Assembly: GCA_017302355.1 (NCBI GenBank)
Contig: JAFLDQ010000002.1
Span: 28,947-92,946, forward strand
Direction of reading: 5' to 3'
DNA: 64,000 nucleotides
Source of the DNA: Dechloromonas sp.
Lineage (GTDB): Bacteria; Pseudomonadota; Gammaproteobacteria; Burkholderiales; Rhodocyclaceae
Shown: positions 44,680 through 53,393 of the stretch, in pieces
Layout: each line of letters begins with the position of its first letter
Position numbering within the stretch: position 1 is the stretch's first letter
Made by a program: the position numbers and the translations under genes
Notes under the pieces: generated by a model
The model's database searches: none
What the model was told of the DNA's origin: nothing
Seen by the model: only the letters and a program-made list of their open reading frames with translations

Positions 44680-47600
44680 ATGCCTGCCTCACTAGACTCG
44701 CTGCTGCCTTCCCTCGCCCTGCTCGCACTGCCCAAGCCGGGCGGACGCTTCGACCTGCCGCCGCTGGCAGGCTCTGCCGATGCACTGGCAATCGCGCAAC
44801 TCGCCAGCCGCGGGCGCATGCTCCTGGTGATTACCGCCAACCCTCTCGACGCCCAGCGCCTGCAGGACGAGATCGCCTGGGCAGCGCCCGGCCTGCGCCT
44901 GCACCTGCTGCCCGACTGGGAAACCCTGCCCTACGACAGCTTTTCGCCGCACCAGGACCTGATCTCCGAGCGTCTGTCGACGCTGTACGCGATCAGCCGC
45001 GGCGAGGCCGACATCGTGCTGGCCCCGGCCTCGACCGCGCTTTACCGCATGGCGCCGCCCGCCTATCTGGCCGCCTACACCTTCTTCCTGCAGCAGGGAA
45101 AGCGCCTCGACGTTGACCAGTTCCGCGCGCAGATGGCGGTGGCCGGCTACACGCATGTCACACAGGTGGTGAGCCCGGGCGAGTTCTCGGTGCGCGGCGG
45201 GCTGGTGGACCTGTTCCCGATGGGCTCGCCGCTGCCCTACCGCATCGACCTGTTCGACGACGAGATCGAGAGCATCAAGACTTTCGATCCGGACACCCAG
45301 CGCACGGTGTATCCGGTGCCCAAGATCCGCCTGCTGCCGGCGCGGGAGTTTCCGCTCGACGAGAAGGGGCGCACGCGCTTTCGCAGCCGCTTCCGCGAGA
45401 CCTTCGAGGGCGACCCGACGCGCGCGGCGATCTACAAGGACGTGTCCAACGGCATCGCCCCGGCCGGTATCGAGTACTACCTGCCGCTGTTCTTCGACGA
45501 CACCGCGACGCTGCTCGACTATCTGCCCACCGACACGCCGGTGCTGCTGCACCGCGACGTGCCTGCCGCGATTGCCGAGTTCTGGCGCGACACCCGCTCG
45601 CGGCACGACTTGCTCAAGGGCGATCGCACGCGCCCGGTGCTGCCGCCCGAACAGCTCTTCCTGACCGATGAGGCCTTCTTCGTCGCACTGAAGGACCGCC
45701 CGCGCCTCACGCTGAACGAAGGCAGCGGCGACCCGCTTGCCCAAGCGCTGCCCGAGCTCGCGGTGGAGCGCAAGGCGAGTGATCCGCTGCAGAAGCTGAA
45801 GGCGTTTCGCAACGCCTTCGACGGCCGCGTGCTGCTGCTGGCCGACTCCCCCGGCCGCCGCGAGACCATGGCCGAGTATCTGGCCGAATACGACCTGAAG
45901 CCGGAGCCCGCCGCCGACTTTGCCGGCTTCGTCGACTCCGGCGCGCGTTTCGCGCTGGGCGTCGCGCCGCTGGCGAACGGCTTCGTGCTGCCGCGCGCAA
46001 AGCTCGCCGTCGTCACCGAGACCGAGCTCTACGCCGCCACCGCACGCAGCCGCGTGCGGCGCGACAGCCGCAAGGCCGCCACCATGGAAGGCTGGCTGCG
46101 CGACCTGTCCGAGCTGAAGGTGGGCGACCCGGTGGTGCATGTATCGCACGGTATCGGCCGCTACCTCGGCCTGCTGCACATGAACCTGGGCGAAGGCGAC
46201 ACCGAGTTCCTGCACCTCGAGTACAACGGCGGCGACAAGCTCTACGTCCCCGTTTCCCAGCTGCACGTCATCACCCGCTATGCCGGCGCCGACCCGGAAG
46301 CGGTCGAGCTGCACCGGCTCGGCTCGGGCCAGTGGGAGAAGGCGAAGAAGAAGGCCGCGATGCAGGTGCGCGACACCGCAGCCGAGCTGCTCGCGCTTTA
46401 TGCGCAGCGCGCCGCCCGGCCGGGACACCGCTTCGACTTCAAGCAGCACGACCTGGAAGGCTTCGCCGAAGGTTTCGGTTTCGAGACCACGCCCGACCAG
46501 CAGGCGGCCATCGACGCGGTGGTGGCCGACATGAAATCCGGCCGCCCGATGGACCGCCTGGTATGCGGCGACGTTGGTTTCGGCAAGACCGAGGTCGCGC
46601 TGCGCGCAGCCTTCATCGCGGTGCAGGACGGCAAGCAGGTCGTGGTGCTGTGTCCGACGACGCTGCTCGCCGAGCAGCACTACCAGACCTTCGCCGATCG
46701 CTTCGCCGAGTGGCCGATCCGTATCGCCGAGCTGTCACGCTTCAAGTCCGCCAAGGAGCAGGCCGAAGCCCTGCAGCAGCTCTCCGAGGGCAAGGTCGAC
46801 ATCATCATCGGCACCCACCGCCTGCTGCAGAAGGACGTGGTGTTCAAGCGCCTGGGGCTGGTGGTGATCGACGAGGAACACCGTTTCGGCGTGCGCCAGA
46901 AGGAGGCGCTCAAGCAGCTGCGCTCCGAGGTCGACATCCTCACCCTCACTGCGACACCGATTCCCCGCACCCTGGGCCTGGCGATGGAAGGCCTGCGAGA
47001 GTTCTCGGTGATCGCCACAGCGCCGCAAAAGCGGCTGGCGATCAAGACCTTCGTCCAGCCCTCCAGCCGCGGCGTGATCCGCGAGGGCGTACTGCGCGAG
47101 TTCAAGCGCGGCGGCCAGGTGTACTTCCTGCACAACGAGGTCGACACCATCGAGAACATGCGCAAGGACCTCGAGGAACTGGTGCCCGAAGCACGCATCG
47201 TGGTCGGCCACGGCCAGTTGCCCGAGCGCGAGCTCGAGCGGGTGATGCGCGACTTCACGCAGCAGCGGGCCAATCTGCTGCTGTGCACCACCATCATCGA
47301 AACCGGCATCAACATCCCCACCGCCAACACCATCATCATCCACCGCGCCGACCGCTTCGGCCTGGCGCAGCTGCACCAGCTGCGCGGCCGCGTCGGCCGC
47401 TCGCACCACCAGGCCTACGCCTACCTGCTCACCGACGCGCATGCGAAGCCCACCGCGCAGGCGCAGAAAAGACTCGAAGCGATCGCGATGATGGAAGAGC
47501 TCGGCTCGGGCTTCTACCTGGCGATGCACGACCTCGAGATCCGCGGCGCGGGCGAGGTGCTGGGTGAGAACCAGTCGGGCGAGATCCAGCAGGTCGGCTT

Positions 47601-48117
47601 CAGCCTTTACACCGAGATGCTCAAGCGGGCGGTGAAGGATCTGCAGGCGGGCAAGGAGCCGGATTTGTCGCAGCCGCTAGAGGTGGTGTCGGAGATTAAC
47701 CTGCACACCCCGGCGCTGCTGCCCACCGACTACTGCCCCGACGTGCAGGAGCGTCTGACCCTCTACAAGCGCCTGGCCAACTGTGAATCGGACGACGATC
47801 TGCGGGCGCTGCGCGAGGAGCTGATCGACCGCTTTGGCGAGCTTGCACCGCAAACCGTCGCACTGGTCGAAACCCACCGCCTGCGCATGCTGGTGAAGGA
47901 CTATGGCGTACAGAAGCTCGATGCGTCCGACGCCCAGATCACCGTGCAATTCGCCAAGGACGCGCCGATCGACCCGGTAAAGGTGATCATGCTGATCCAG
48001 AAGGACCGCAACACCAGGATGAGCGGCCCAGAGAAGCTCGTACGCCGCGCCGCCCTGCCCGACCTGCAGCAGCGGGTGAAGGCTGTAAGGGATCTGCTCG
48101 ACGCGGTGAAAGCCTGA
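44680..48117 (+). CDS. mfd: Transcription-repair coupling factor Mfd
   Basis: An 1145-aa ATP-dependent translocase that releases stalled RNA polymerase and recruits UvrA. The N-terminal UvrB-like region (~1-330) includes GEFSVRGGLVDLFP. The RNA-polymerase-interacting CarD-like domain has KVGDPVVHVSHGIGRYLGL (~480-540). Helicase motor motifs are GDVGFGKTEVALRAAF (Walker A), VVIDEEHRFGVRQ (DEEH) and LTATPIPRTL, followed by the TRG and C-terminal TRCF domain. Length is normal (E. coli 1148). Followed by corA after 9 nt, with the corA ribosome site overlapping its stop. Confidence 0.98.
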   Translation: MPASLDSLLPSLALLALPKPGGRFDLPPLAGSADALAIAQLASRGRMLLVITANPLDAQRLQDEIAWAAPGLRLHLLPDWETLPYDSFSPHQDLISERLSTLYAISRGEADIVLAPASTALYRMAPPAYLAAYTFFLQQGKRLDVDQFRAQMAVAGYTHVTQVVSPGEFSVRGGLVDLFPMGSPLPYRIDLFDDEIESIKTFDPDTQRTVYPVPKIRLLPAREFPLDEKGRTRFRSRFRETFEGDPTRAAIYKDVSNGIAPAGIEYYLPLFFDDTATLLDYLPTDTPVLLHRDVPAAIAEFWRDTRSRHDLLKGDRTRPVLPPEQLFLTDEAFFVALKDRPRLTLNEGSGDPLAQALPELAVERKASDPLQKLKAFRNAFDGRVLLLADSPGRRETMAEYLAEYDLKPEPAADFAGFVDSGARFALGVAPLANGFVLPRAKLAVVTETELYAATARSRVRRDSRKAATMEGWLRDLSELKVGDPVVHVSHGIGRYLGLLHMNLGEGDTEFLHLEYNGGDKLYVPVSQLHVITRYAGADPEAVELHRLGSGQWEKAKKKAAMQVRDTAAELLALYAQRAARPGHRFDFKQHDLEGFAEGFGFETTPDQQAAIDAVVADMKSGRPMDRLVCGDVGFGKTEVALRAAFIAVQDGKQVVVLCPTTLLAEQHYQTFADRFAEWPIRIAELSRFKSAKEQAEALQQLSEGKVDIIIGTHRLLQKDVVFKRLGLVVIDEEHRFGVRQKEALKQLRSEVDILTLTATPIPRTLGLAMEGLREFSVIATAPQKRLAIKTFVQPSSRGVIREGVLREFKRGGQVYFLHNEVDTIENMRKDLEELVPEARIVVGHGQLPERELERVMRDFTQQRANLLLCTTIIETGINIPTANTIIIHRADRFGLAQLHQLRGRVGRSHHQAYAYLLTDAHAKPTAQAQKRLEAIAMMEELGSGFYLAMHDLEIRGAGEVLGENQSGEIQQVGFSLYTEMLKRAVKDLQAGKEPDLSQPLEVVSEINLHTPALLPTDYCPDVQERLTLYKRLANCESDDDLRALREELIDRFGELAPQTVALVETHRLRMLVKDYGVQKLDASDAQITVQFAKDAPIDPVKVIMLIQKDRNTRMSGPEKLVRRAALPDLQQRVKAVRDLLDAVKA

Positions 48118-48126
48118 GGACGCGGC

Positions 48127-49092
48127 ATGCTGATCAACTGCGTGGCCTACCAGCACGGCCGCAAGCTGTCCGACATTTCGGTCGAGGCGATCAGTGACTA
48201 CCTGATCAAGCCCGACTGCTTCGTGTGGGTCGCGCTGAAGGACGCCACCCCCGAGGAGCTCGCGGTGATGAAGGCCGAGTTCGGCCTGCACGAACTCGCC
48301 ATCGAGGATGCCCACCACGGCCACCAGCGCCCCAAGGTCGAGGAATACGACGACGAGGTCTTCGTCGTCATGCACCTGATTGAGGAGCACGAGCACAAGC
48401 TCAACGTCGGCGAAGTGCACGTCTTCGCCGGGCGCAACTACATCCTGTCGGTGCGCAACGACAGCCAGCGCGACTTTCTCGGCGTGCGCGCCCGCTGCGA
48501 GCGCGAGCCCAAGATGCTCGCCCTGGGGACGGGCTACGTGCTGTATGCGCTGATGGACGCGGTGGTCGACCGCTACTTCCCGATCATCGAGAAACTCGAG
48601 ACCGAGCTCGAGACGCTTGAGGAGCGGATCTTCACCAAGGGCGCCGCACGCTCCAACATCCGCCGGCTGTACCGCCTCAAGCTCAAGGTCACCCAGCTCA
48701 AGCACGCGGTGACGCCCTTGATGGAGGCCGCGGCCCGGCTGCACAGCGGGCGTGTGCCGAAGGTGTGCGCGTCTGGGCGACATTACTTCCGCGATGTCTA
48801 CGATCACCTCACGCGGCTCAATGCCTCGCTCGACGGCATCCGCGACACCATCTCGACCGCCATTCAGGTGAATCTGTCGATGGTCACGATCGACCAGACC
48901 GAAGTCAGCAAACGCCTCGCCGCCTGGGCGGGCATCTTCGCCGTCGCCACCGCCTGCGCCGGCATCTGGGGCATGAACTTCGCGCACATGCCCGAGCTGG
49001 AATGGGAATACGGCTACCCCATGGCGCTGGGGATCATCGCGGCCCTGAGCGGATTTCTCTACTGGCAGTTCAAGCGGGCGCGCTGGCTGTAA
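48127..49092 (+). CDS. corA: CorA-family divalent metal transporter
   Basis: A 321-aa CorA channel for Mg2+/Co2+. It has a long cytosolic domain, two C-terminal transmembrane helices (~258-280 and ~296-315) and the GMN selectivity motif in GMNFAHMPELEWEYGYP. Closest in style to CorA/YfjQ class sequences. GAGGA sits 7 nt before the ATG and overlaps the mfd stop region, suggesting cotranscription with mfd. Confidence 0.95.
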   Translation: MLINCVAYQHGRKLSDISVEAISDYLIKPDCFVWVALKDATPEELAVMKAEFGLHELAIEDAHHGHQRPKVEEYDDEVFVVMHLIEEHEHKLNVGEVHVFAGRNYILSVRNDSQRDFLGVRARCEREPKMLALGTGYVLYALMDAVVDRYFPIIEKLETELETLEERIFTKGAARSNIRRLYRLKLKVTQLKHAVTPLMEAAARLHSGRVPKVCASGRHYFRDVYDHLTRLNASLDGIRDTISTAIQVNLSMVTIDQTEVSKRLAAWAGIFAVATACAGIWGMNFAHMPELEWEYGYPMALGIIAALSGFLYWQFKRARWL

Positions 49093-49117
49093 GGCGCCCG
49101 ATCAGCGAGGCGGCGGA

Positions 49118-49891
49118 CTACCGTCCCGGCGGCAGGAGATTCTTGTCGGCCGCCTTCGCGCGCAGCGTCACCGTGGCCGAGTAGGCGCCGTAAGGCCACA
49201 GCGCGAGCGGCCCGTCCCAGTCGATGCCTCCTGCGGCATCGATCGCGCTCAATGCCTGGACGATTTCGGCATCTCCCGCACGCCCTTCGCGCAGCAGCCG
49301 CGACACGATGTCGTCATCGGGCGTAACCGCTCGGTAGTCCTTCAGGTCAGCCGCGACCAGCCGGCCGCCGGCGATGGCCCGCGCGATGACCCGGGCCGAA
49401 CCGTAGTGCATCGCCGCGTGCGCACGCACGCGCTGGGCCGTCAGGTTTCGATCCAGACGATAGAGCTTGGCGAGCAGGTAGCCGAGCGCTTCCTGGTTGT
49501 TGCCGCTCAGCGCAGCGCCCACCATCTGGCGGGCGACGTACTCCACCGCCTCGTCGTGGGCCTTGCGCGCGTCGGCCTCGGGCGGATCGTAATGAACGAT
49601 CTCTCCCGTTTCGTAATTGAGCCAGGTGTAGTCACGAAAGATGTCGCTGAAGTCCATGTGCTCGCGCACGCTGCGATCGAAGAAGAACTCCCGCTCGGTA
49701 TCGCTCCTCGCCCCGACGATGTTCTGCCATGTCGATCGCATACGCTTGTCTGCGATCTCGTCCGGCGACGAATGTGTGTACTCGTGAAAGTCCCTGCCCC
49801 CCAGCTGCTTGAATTTCAGCGCTTCACGCGCCGCAACCACAGAACTCTCCACCTTTCCGCCCGACATTTCCTTGACCCTTTCCCGATCCAT
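49118..49891 (-). CDS. Uncharacterised 257-aa soluble protein
   Basis: I do not recognise a family. The protein opens MDRERVKEMSGGKVESSVVA and has no signal peptide or membrane segment. It contains segments ALKFKQLGGRDFHEYTHSSP, STWQNIVGARSDTEREFFFD and DFSDIFRDYTWLNYETGEIVHYD, then a helical domain (~120-210) rich in Ala/Arg, ending in DWDGPLALWPYGAYSATVTL. The composition and codon use look native and no internal stop occurs. An alternative start at residue 9 (MSGGKVESS) is possible; longer frames upstream are doubtful. It converges with corA (25 bp) and diverges from aroG (~200 bp). Confidence 0.65.
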   Translation of the reverse strand: MDRERVKEMSGGKVESSVVAAREALKFKQLGGRDFHEYTHSSPDEIADKRMRSTWQNIVGARSDTEREFFFDRSVREHMDFSDIFRDYTWLNYETGEIVHYDPPEADARKAHDEAVEYVARQMVGAALSGNNQEALGYLLAKLYRLDRNLTAQRVRAHAAMHYGSARVIARAIAGGRLVAADLKDYRAVTPDDDIVSRLLREGRAGDAEIVQALSAIDAAGGIDWDGPLALWPYGAYSATVTLRAKAADKNLLPPGR

Positions 49892-50092
49892 GCAACGAAG
49901 CTCGACCCACTGGCGCCGCGCGCCTTTCCCGCCCCGATGATCGACCTCGAAAACCGGGTGTCCACCTGACGGGGCGCGCATTGTCGCACCGATGCTGCGT
50001 ACATGACAAAGCCCCCCGATCGGAGGCCGGACAGTCTCCACCTTCGGGAGTTACAATCACGAGCTTTCACCGCCGCATCCCGGAGCATCCCC

Positions 50093-51172
50093 ATGTCTGT
50101 CGCCCAGACCGAAAATCTCAACATCGCCTCCTTCGACCACATGCCCTCGCCCGACGAGATCAAGGCGCGCGTGCCGTTGTCGGAGCGCGCCGCGGCCTCG
50201 GTGCTCGCCGGTCGCAAGGCGCTGTGCGACATCCTCGACCGCAAGGACGACCGCTTGTTCGTCGTCGTCGGCCCCTGCTCCATCCATGACCCGGTCGCCG
50301 GCCTGGACTATGCGCGGCGGCTGAAGAAGCTGGCCGACGAGGTCTCGGACACCATGCTGCTCGTGATGCGGGTGTATTTCGAGAAGCCGCGCACGGCCAC
50401 CGGCTGGAAGGGCTTCATCAACGATCCCTTCATGGACGACTCGTTCCGCATCGACGTAGGCATGGAGCGCGCGCGCCGCTTCCTGCTCGACGTGTGCGAG
50501 GTTGGCCTGCCGACCGGTACCGAGGCGCTCGATCCGATCGCACCGCAGTACTACGGCGACCTGATCACCTGGACCGCGATCGGCGCCCGCACCTCAGAAT
50601 CGCAGACCCACCGCGAAATGGCGTCCGGACTATCGACGCCGGTCGGTTTCAAGAACGCCACCGACGGCGACCTCGAGGTGGCGATCAACGCCATCATCTC
50701 GTCGTCGAACCCGCACAGCTTTCTCGGCATCAACTCGAACGGCGAATCCTCGATCACCCGCACGCGCGGCAATCGCTACGGACACGTCGTGCTGCGCGGC
50801 GGCGGCGGCCGCCCCAATTACGACACGGTGTCGATCTCGCTTGCCGAGAAGGCGCTGGCGAAGGCGAAGCTGCCGCTCAACATCGTCGTCGACTGCTCGC
50901 ACGCCAACTCGTGGAAGAACCCCGACTTCCAGCCCCTGGTGATGAAGGATGTCGTCCATCAGATCCGCGAGGGCAACCAGTCCATCGTCGGCCTGATGAT
51001 CGAGAGCAACCTCGTCGCGGGCAATCAGCCGATTCCGGCCGATCTGTCGCAGCTCCAGTACGGCTGCTCGGTGACCGATGCCTGCGTGGGCTGGGAAGCG
51101 ACCGAGGAGATGATCCGCAACAGCGCCGCCGTGCTGCGCGAGGTGCGTGCGCGGCGGGAGCCCGGTCGATGA
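50093..51172 (+). CDS. aroG: 3-deoxy-7-phosphoheptulonate (DAHP) synthase, class I
   Basis: A 359-aa enzyme condensing PEP and erythrose-4-phosphate, the entry to the shikimate pathway. It has the N-terminal LNIASFDHMPSPDEIK and the substrate motifs VVVGPCSIHDP and VYFEKPRTATGWKG. Also present are GARTSESQTHREMASGLSTPVGFKN, the metal region DCSHANSWK and SVTDACVGWE. GGAG precedes the ATG. I cannot tell which amino acid inhibits it. Its stop overlaps the serB ATG by 4 nt. A TACAAT at 50052-50057 could be the -10 element. Confidence 0.95.
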   Translation: MSVAQTENLNIASFDHMPSPDEIKARVPLSERAAASVLAGRKALCDILDRKDDRLFVVVGPCSIHDPVAGLDYARRLKKLADEVSDTMLLVMRVYFEKPRTATGWKGFINDPFMDDSFRIDVGMERARRFLLDVCEVGLPTGTEALDPIAPQYYGDLITWTAIGARTSESQTHREMASGLSTPVGFKNATDGDLEVAINAIISSSNPHSFLGINSNGESSITRTRGNRYGHVVLRGGGGRPNYDTVSISLAEKALAKAKLPLNIVVDCSHANSWKNPDFQPLVMKDVVHQIREGNQSIVGLMIESNLVAGNQPIPADLSQLQYGCSVTDACVGWEATEEMIRNSAAVLREVRARREPGR

Positions 51173-51999
51173 GCCTTGTCATCCTCGGCGAGGACGTCGA
51201 CAACCTCGCCCTGAAGTCGATCGCGAAGCTGACGGCCAGCCGCGCCATCGAGCAGATCACGCCGCGCTCCTTCCGCCTCGTCGGCGCGCAGCCGCACGAC
51301 CTGCTGAGCGCGCGCTGTGCTGAAGCCGCGCTGGATTTCGCCTGGGTGCCCGAAGGCCGGCGCCTTGCCGACTTCGGCCTCTTCGTCACCGACATGGACT
51401 CGACCCTGATCAATATCGAGTGCATCGACGAGATTGCCGACATGCAGGGGCTCAAGCCGCAGGTGGCCGAGATCACCGAGGCCGCGATGCGCGGCGAGAT
51501 CGATTTCCGCGAATCGCTCACCCGCCGCGTCGCCCTGCTCGCCGGCCTGCGTGAGGACGCCCTGGGCGAGGTGTATGAGCAGCGGCTGCAGCTCAACCCC
51601 GGCGCCGAGCGGCTGATGCAGGGCCTCAGGCGCGCCGGCCTGCGTACCATGCTGGTGTCGGGCGGCTTCACGTATTTCACCGAACGGCTGCAGCAGCGGC
51701 TAGGTTTCGACCACGCCCATTCCAACCTGCTCGAAGTCAGCGACGGCAAGCTCACCGGGCGGGTGATCGGCGACATCGTCGATGGCGAAGCCAAGGCCGC
51801 GCACCTGGTGCGCGTCCGCGATGCGCTCGGCCTGCAGCCGCAGCAGGTCATCGCCGCCGGCGATGGAGCCAACGACATGCCGATGCTGCGCGCTGCCGGA
51901 TTCGGCGTAGCCTACCGCGCCAAGCCGGTCCTGCGCGCCGCGGCGCAATGCTGCCTCGACCACCGCGGCCTGGACGGCATCCTCGACCTCTTCGCCTGA
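51169..51999 (+). CDS. serB: Phosphoserine phosphatase
   Basis: A 276-aa HAD-superfamily enzyme, last step of serine synthesis. The nucleophile is the first Asp in FVTDMDSTLINIECIDEIAD (~residue 72-92). Motif II is VSGGFTYF and motif III/IV are GEAKAAHLVR and AAGDGANDMPML. The N-terminal ~70 residues form the usual degenerate ACT-like extension. Coupled to aroG by an ATGA overlap, an unusual pairing of serine and aromatic pathways (serine is also used by tryptophan synthase). Confidence 0.96.
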   Translation: MSLVILGEDVDNLALKSIAKLTASRAIEQITPRSFRLVGAQPHDLLSARCAEAALDFAWVPEGRRLADFGLFVTDMDSTLINIECIDEIADMQGLKPQVAEITEAAMRGEIDFRESLTRRVALLAGLREDALGEVYEQRLQLNPGAERLMQGLRRAGLRTMLVSGGFTYFTERLQQRLGFDHAHSNLLEVSDGKLTGRVIGDIVDGEAKAAHLVRVRDALGLQPQQVIAAGDGANDMPMLRAAGFGVAYRAKPVLRAAAQCCLDHRGLDGILDLFA

Positions 52000-52020
52000 G
52001 GTCCGAGCCGCCGCGCGCCC

Positions 52021-52737
52021 TCAGGCGAACTGCGGCGGCGACTCGGCCAGGTGACCGGCCGTCATGCGCAGCACCCGTCCGCATCGCCGCGCCAGAGACT
52101 CGTCGTGAGTCACGAGAATCAGCGTCGTGCCGACCTCCCGGTTGAGCTCGAACATCAGCTCGATGACGGCGCGGCCCGTTTCGGCATCCAGATTGCCCGT
52201 CGGCTCGTCCGCCAGCAGCAGCTTGGGGTGCGGGGCGAAGGCGCGCGCCAGCGCCACTCGCTGCTGCTCGCCGCCCGACAGATGCTTGGGGTAATGGCGC
52301 AGCCGCCCGCCCAGTCCGACCCGCTGCAGCCAGCGATCGGCAAGCGTGCGCGCCTCGGCCACCCCGGCTAGTTCGAGCGGGAGCATGACGTTTTCGAGCG
52401 CAGTCAGCGCCGGCAGCAGCTGAAACGACTGGAACACGAAGCCGATCGCCTCGCCGCGCAAGGCAGCGCGGCTATCCTCGTCGAGTGCGAATAGATCGCA
52501 GCCCTGCACGCGCACCGTCCCCGCGTCGGGAACATCGAGACCCGCGAGCAATCCGAGCAGGGTCGATTTGCCGGAACCGGAGGCACCGACGATCGCGACC
52601 GACTCGCCTTCGCGGACCTTGAAGCGGACATCCTGCAGAATATGCAGCACGCCGTCGCCCTCTGCGATGGGAACCCGCTTGCACAGGCCATCGACCTCGA
52701 TGACCGGAATGGAGAACTCAATGCCGCTGCGATCCAT
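52021..52737 (-). CDS. ybbA: ABC transporter ATP-binding protein, YbbA/LolD-like
   Basis: A 238-aa MacB/LolD-class ATPase with Walker [18 protein letters not shown]-loop [22 protein letters not shown], signature [15 protein letters not shown], Walker [13 protein letters not shown] and H-loop [11 protein letters not shown]. The divergent partner is tesA, as in E. coli, where ybbA sits next to tesA with the permease ybbP. No permease gene follows in this window, so the membrane partner must be elsewhere or absent. The ATG at 52737 places its 5' end 17 bp inside tesA. Confidence 0.92.
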   Translation of the reverse strand: MDRSGIEFSIPVIEVDGLCKRVPIAEGDGVLHILQDVRFKVREGESVAIVGASGSGKSTLLGLLAGLDVPDAGTVRVQGCDLFALDEDSRAALRGEAIGFVFQSFQLLPALTALENVMLPLELAGVAEARTLADRWLQRVGLGGRLRHYPKHLSGGEQQRVALARAFAPHPKLLLADEPTGNLDAETGRAVIELMFELNREVGTTLILVTHDESLARRCGRVLRMTAGHLAESPPQFA

Positions 52738-53347
52738 CGCCACTTTCCTTTTCCTGCTGCTGTTCGCGGGTCGAGCGCCCGCGGCCTCGATCCTGGTGTG
52801 GGGCGACAGTCTCTCCGCCGGTTACGGACTGAAGGCCGGCGAAGCGTGGCCCAACCTGTTGCAGACGCGTCTTGCGCGCGAAGGGTTCCGTCACAAGGTG
52901 GTGAATGCGAGTGTTTCGGGCGAAACCTCTGCCGGCGGGCGCTCGCGTCTGCCTGCAGCCCTCGCCGAGCACAAGCCCGCCATCGTCATCCTTGAGCTCG
53001 GCGCCAACGACGGCCTGCGGGGCCTCAAGCCACAACTGCTTGCCGACAATCTCGAGGCGATGATCCGCGCCGCGGGTGAGGCCGGCGCCCGGGTGCTGGT
53101 GGTCGGCATGCGCATGCCGCCCAATTACGGCCCGGCCTATACGCGGCGCTTCGCGGACACCTTTAAAGAAGTCGCGCAGGCGCGGAAGGTTGCCTTCGTG
53201 CCCTTCCTGATGGACGGATTTGCCGATCGGCCCGAGCTTTACCAGGCCGACGGCATCCACCCCACCGCCCAGGCCCAGCCGCTGATCCTCGACACCGTCT
53301 GGCAGGGGCTGCGCCCGCTGCTGGCGGGGCCGCCGCCGCGGCGCTGA
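52721..53347 (+). CDS. tesA: Periplasmic arylesterase/lysophospholipase/thioesterase TesA
   Basis: A 208-aa SGNH hydrolase. The signal peptide spans ~1-22 ([21 protein letters not shown]), then the block I motif WGDSLSAGYG (catalytic Ser), block III GANDGLRG, and block V DGIHPTAQAQ (Asp and His). It hydrolyses acyl-CoA thioesters, lysophospholipids and esters in the periplasm. The start ATG at 52721 overlaps the divergent ybbA 5' end by 17 bp; a GGAG-like stretch precedes it. Ends before a small hairpin. Confidence 0.94.
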   Translation: MPLRSIATFLFLLLFAGRAPAASILVWGDSLSAGYGLKAGEAWPNLLQTRLAREGFRHKVVNASVSGETSAGGRSRLPAALAEHKPAIVILELGANDGLRGLKPQLLADNLEAMIRAAGEAGARVLVVGMRMPPNYGPAYTRRFADTFKEVAQARKVAFVPFLMDGFADRPELYQADGIHPTAQAQPLILDTVWQGLRPLLAGPPPRR

Positions 53348-53374
53348 CTCGAAGGCGCTGACTCAGCGGCGCCA

Positions 53375-53389
53375 AGGGCGTTGCGCCCT
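53375..53389. terminator. Short hairpin between convergent tesA and selD
   Basis: AGGGCG-TTG-CGCCCT, a perfect 6-bp stem with a 3-nt loop placed 4 nt before the selD stop codon region. No T-run on either side, so a weak or cooperative transcript end at best. Confidence 0.35.
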
Positions 53390-53393
53390 CAGC

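Noticed and set aside
44692..46680. A 662-codon open frame antisense to mfd
   Set aside because: Mirror frame of a GC-rich gene; the plus-strand protein is an unmistakable Mfd and the antisense translation has no family features.
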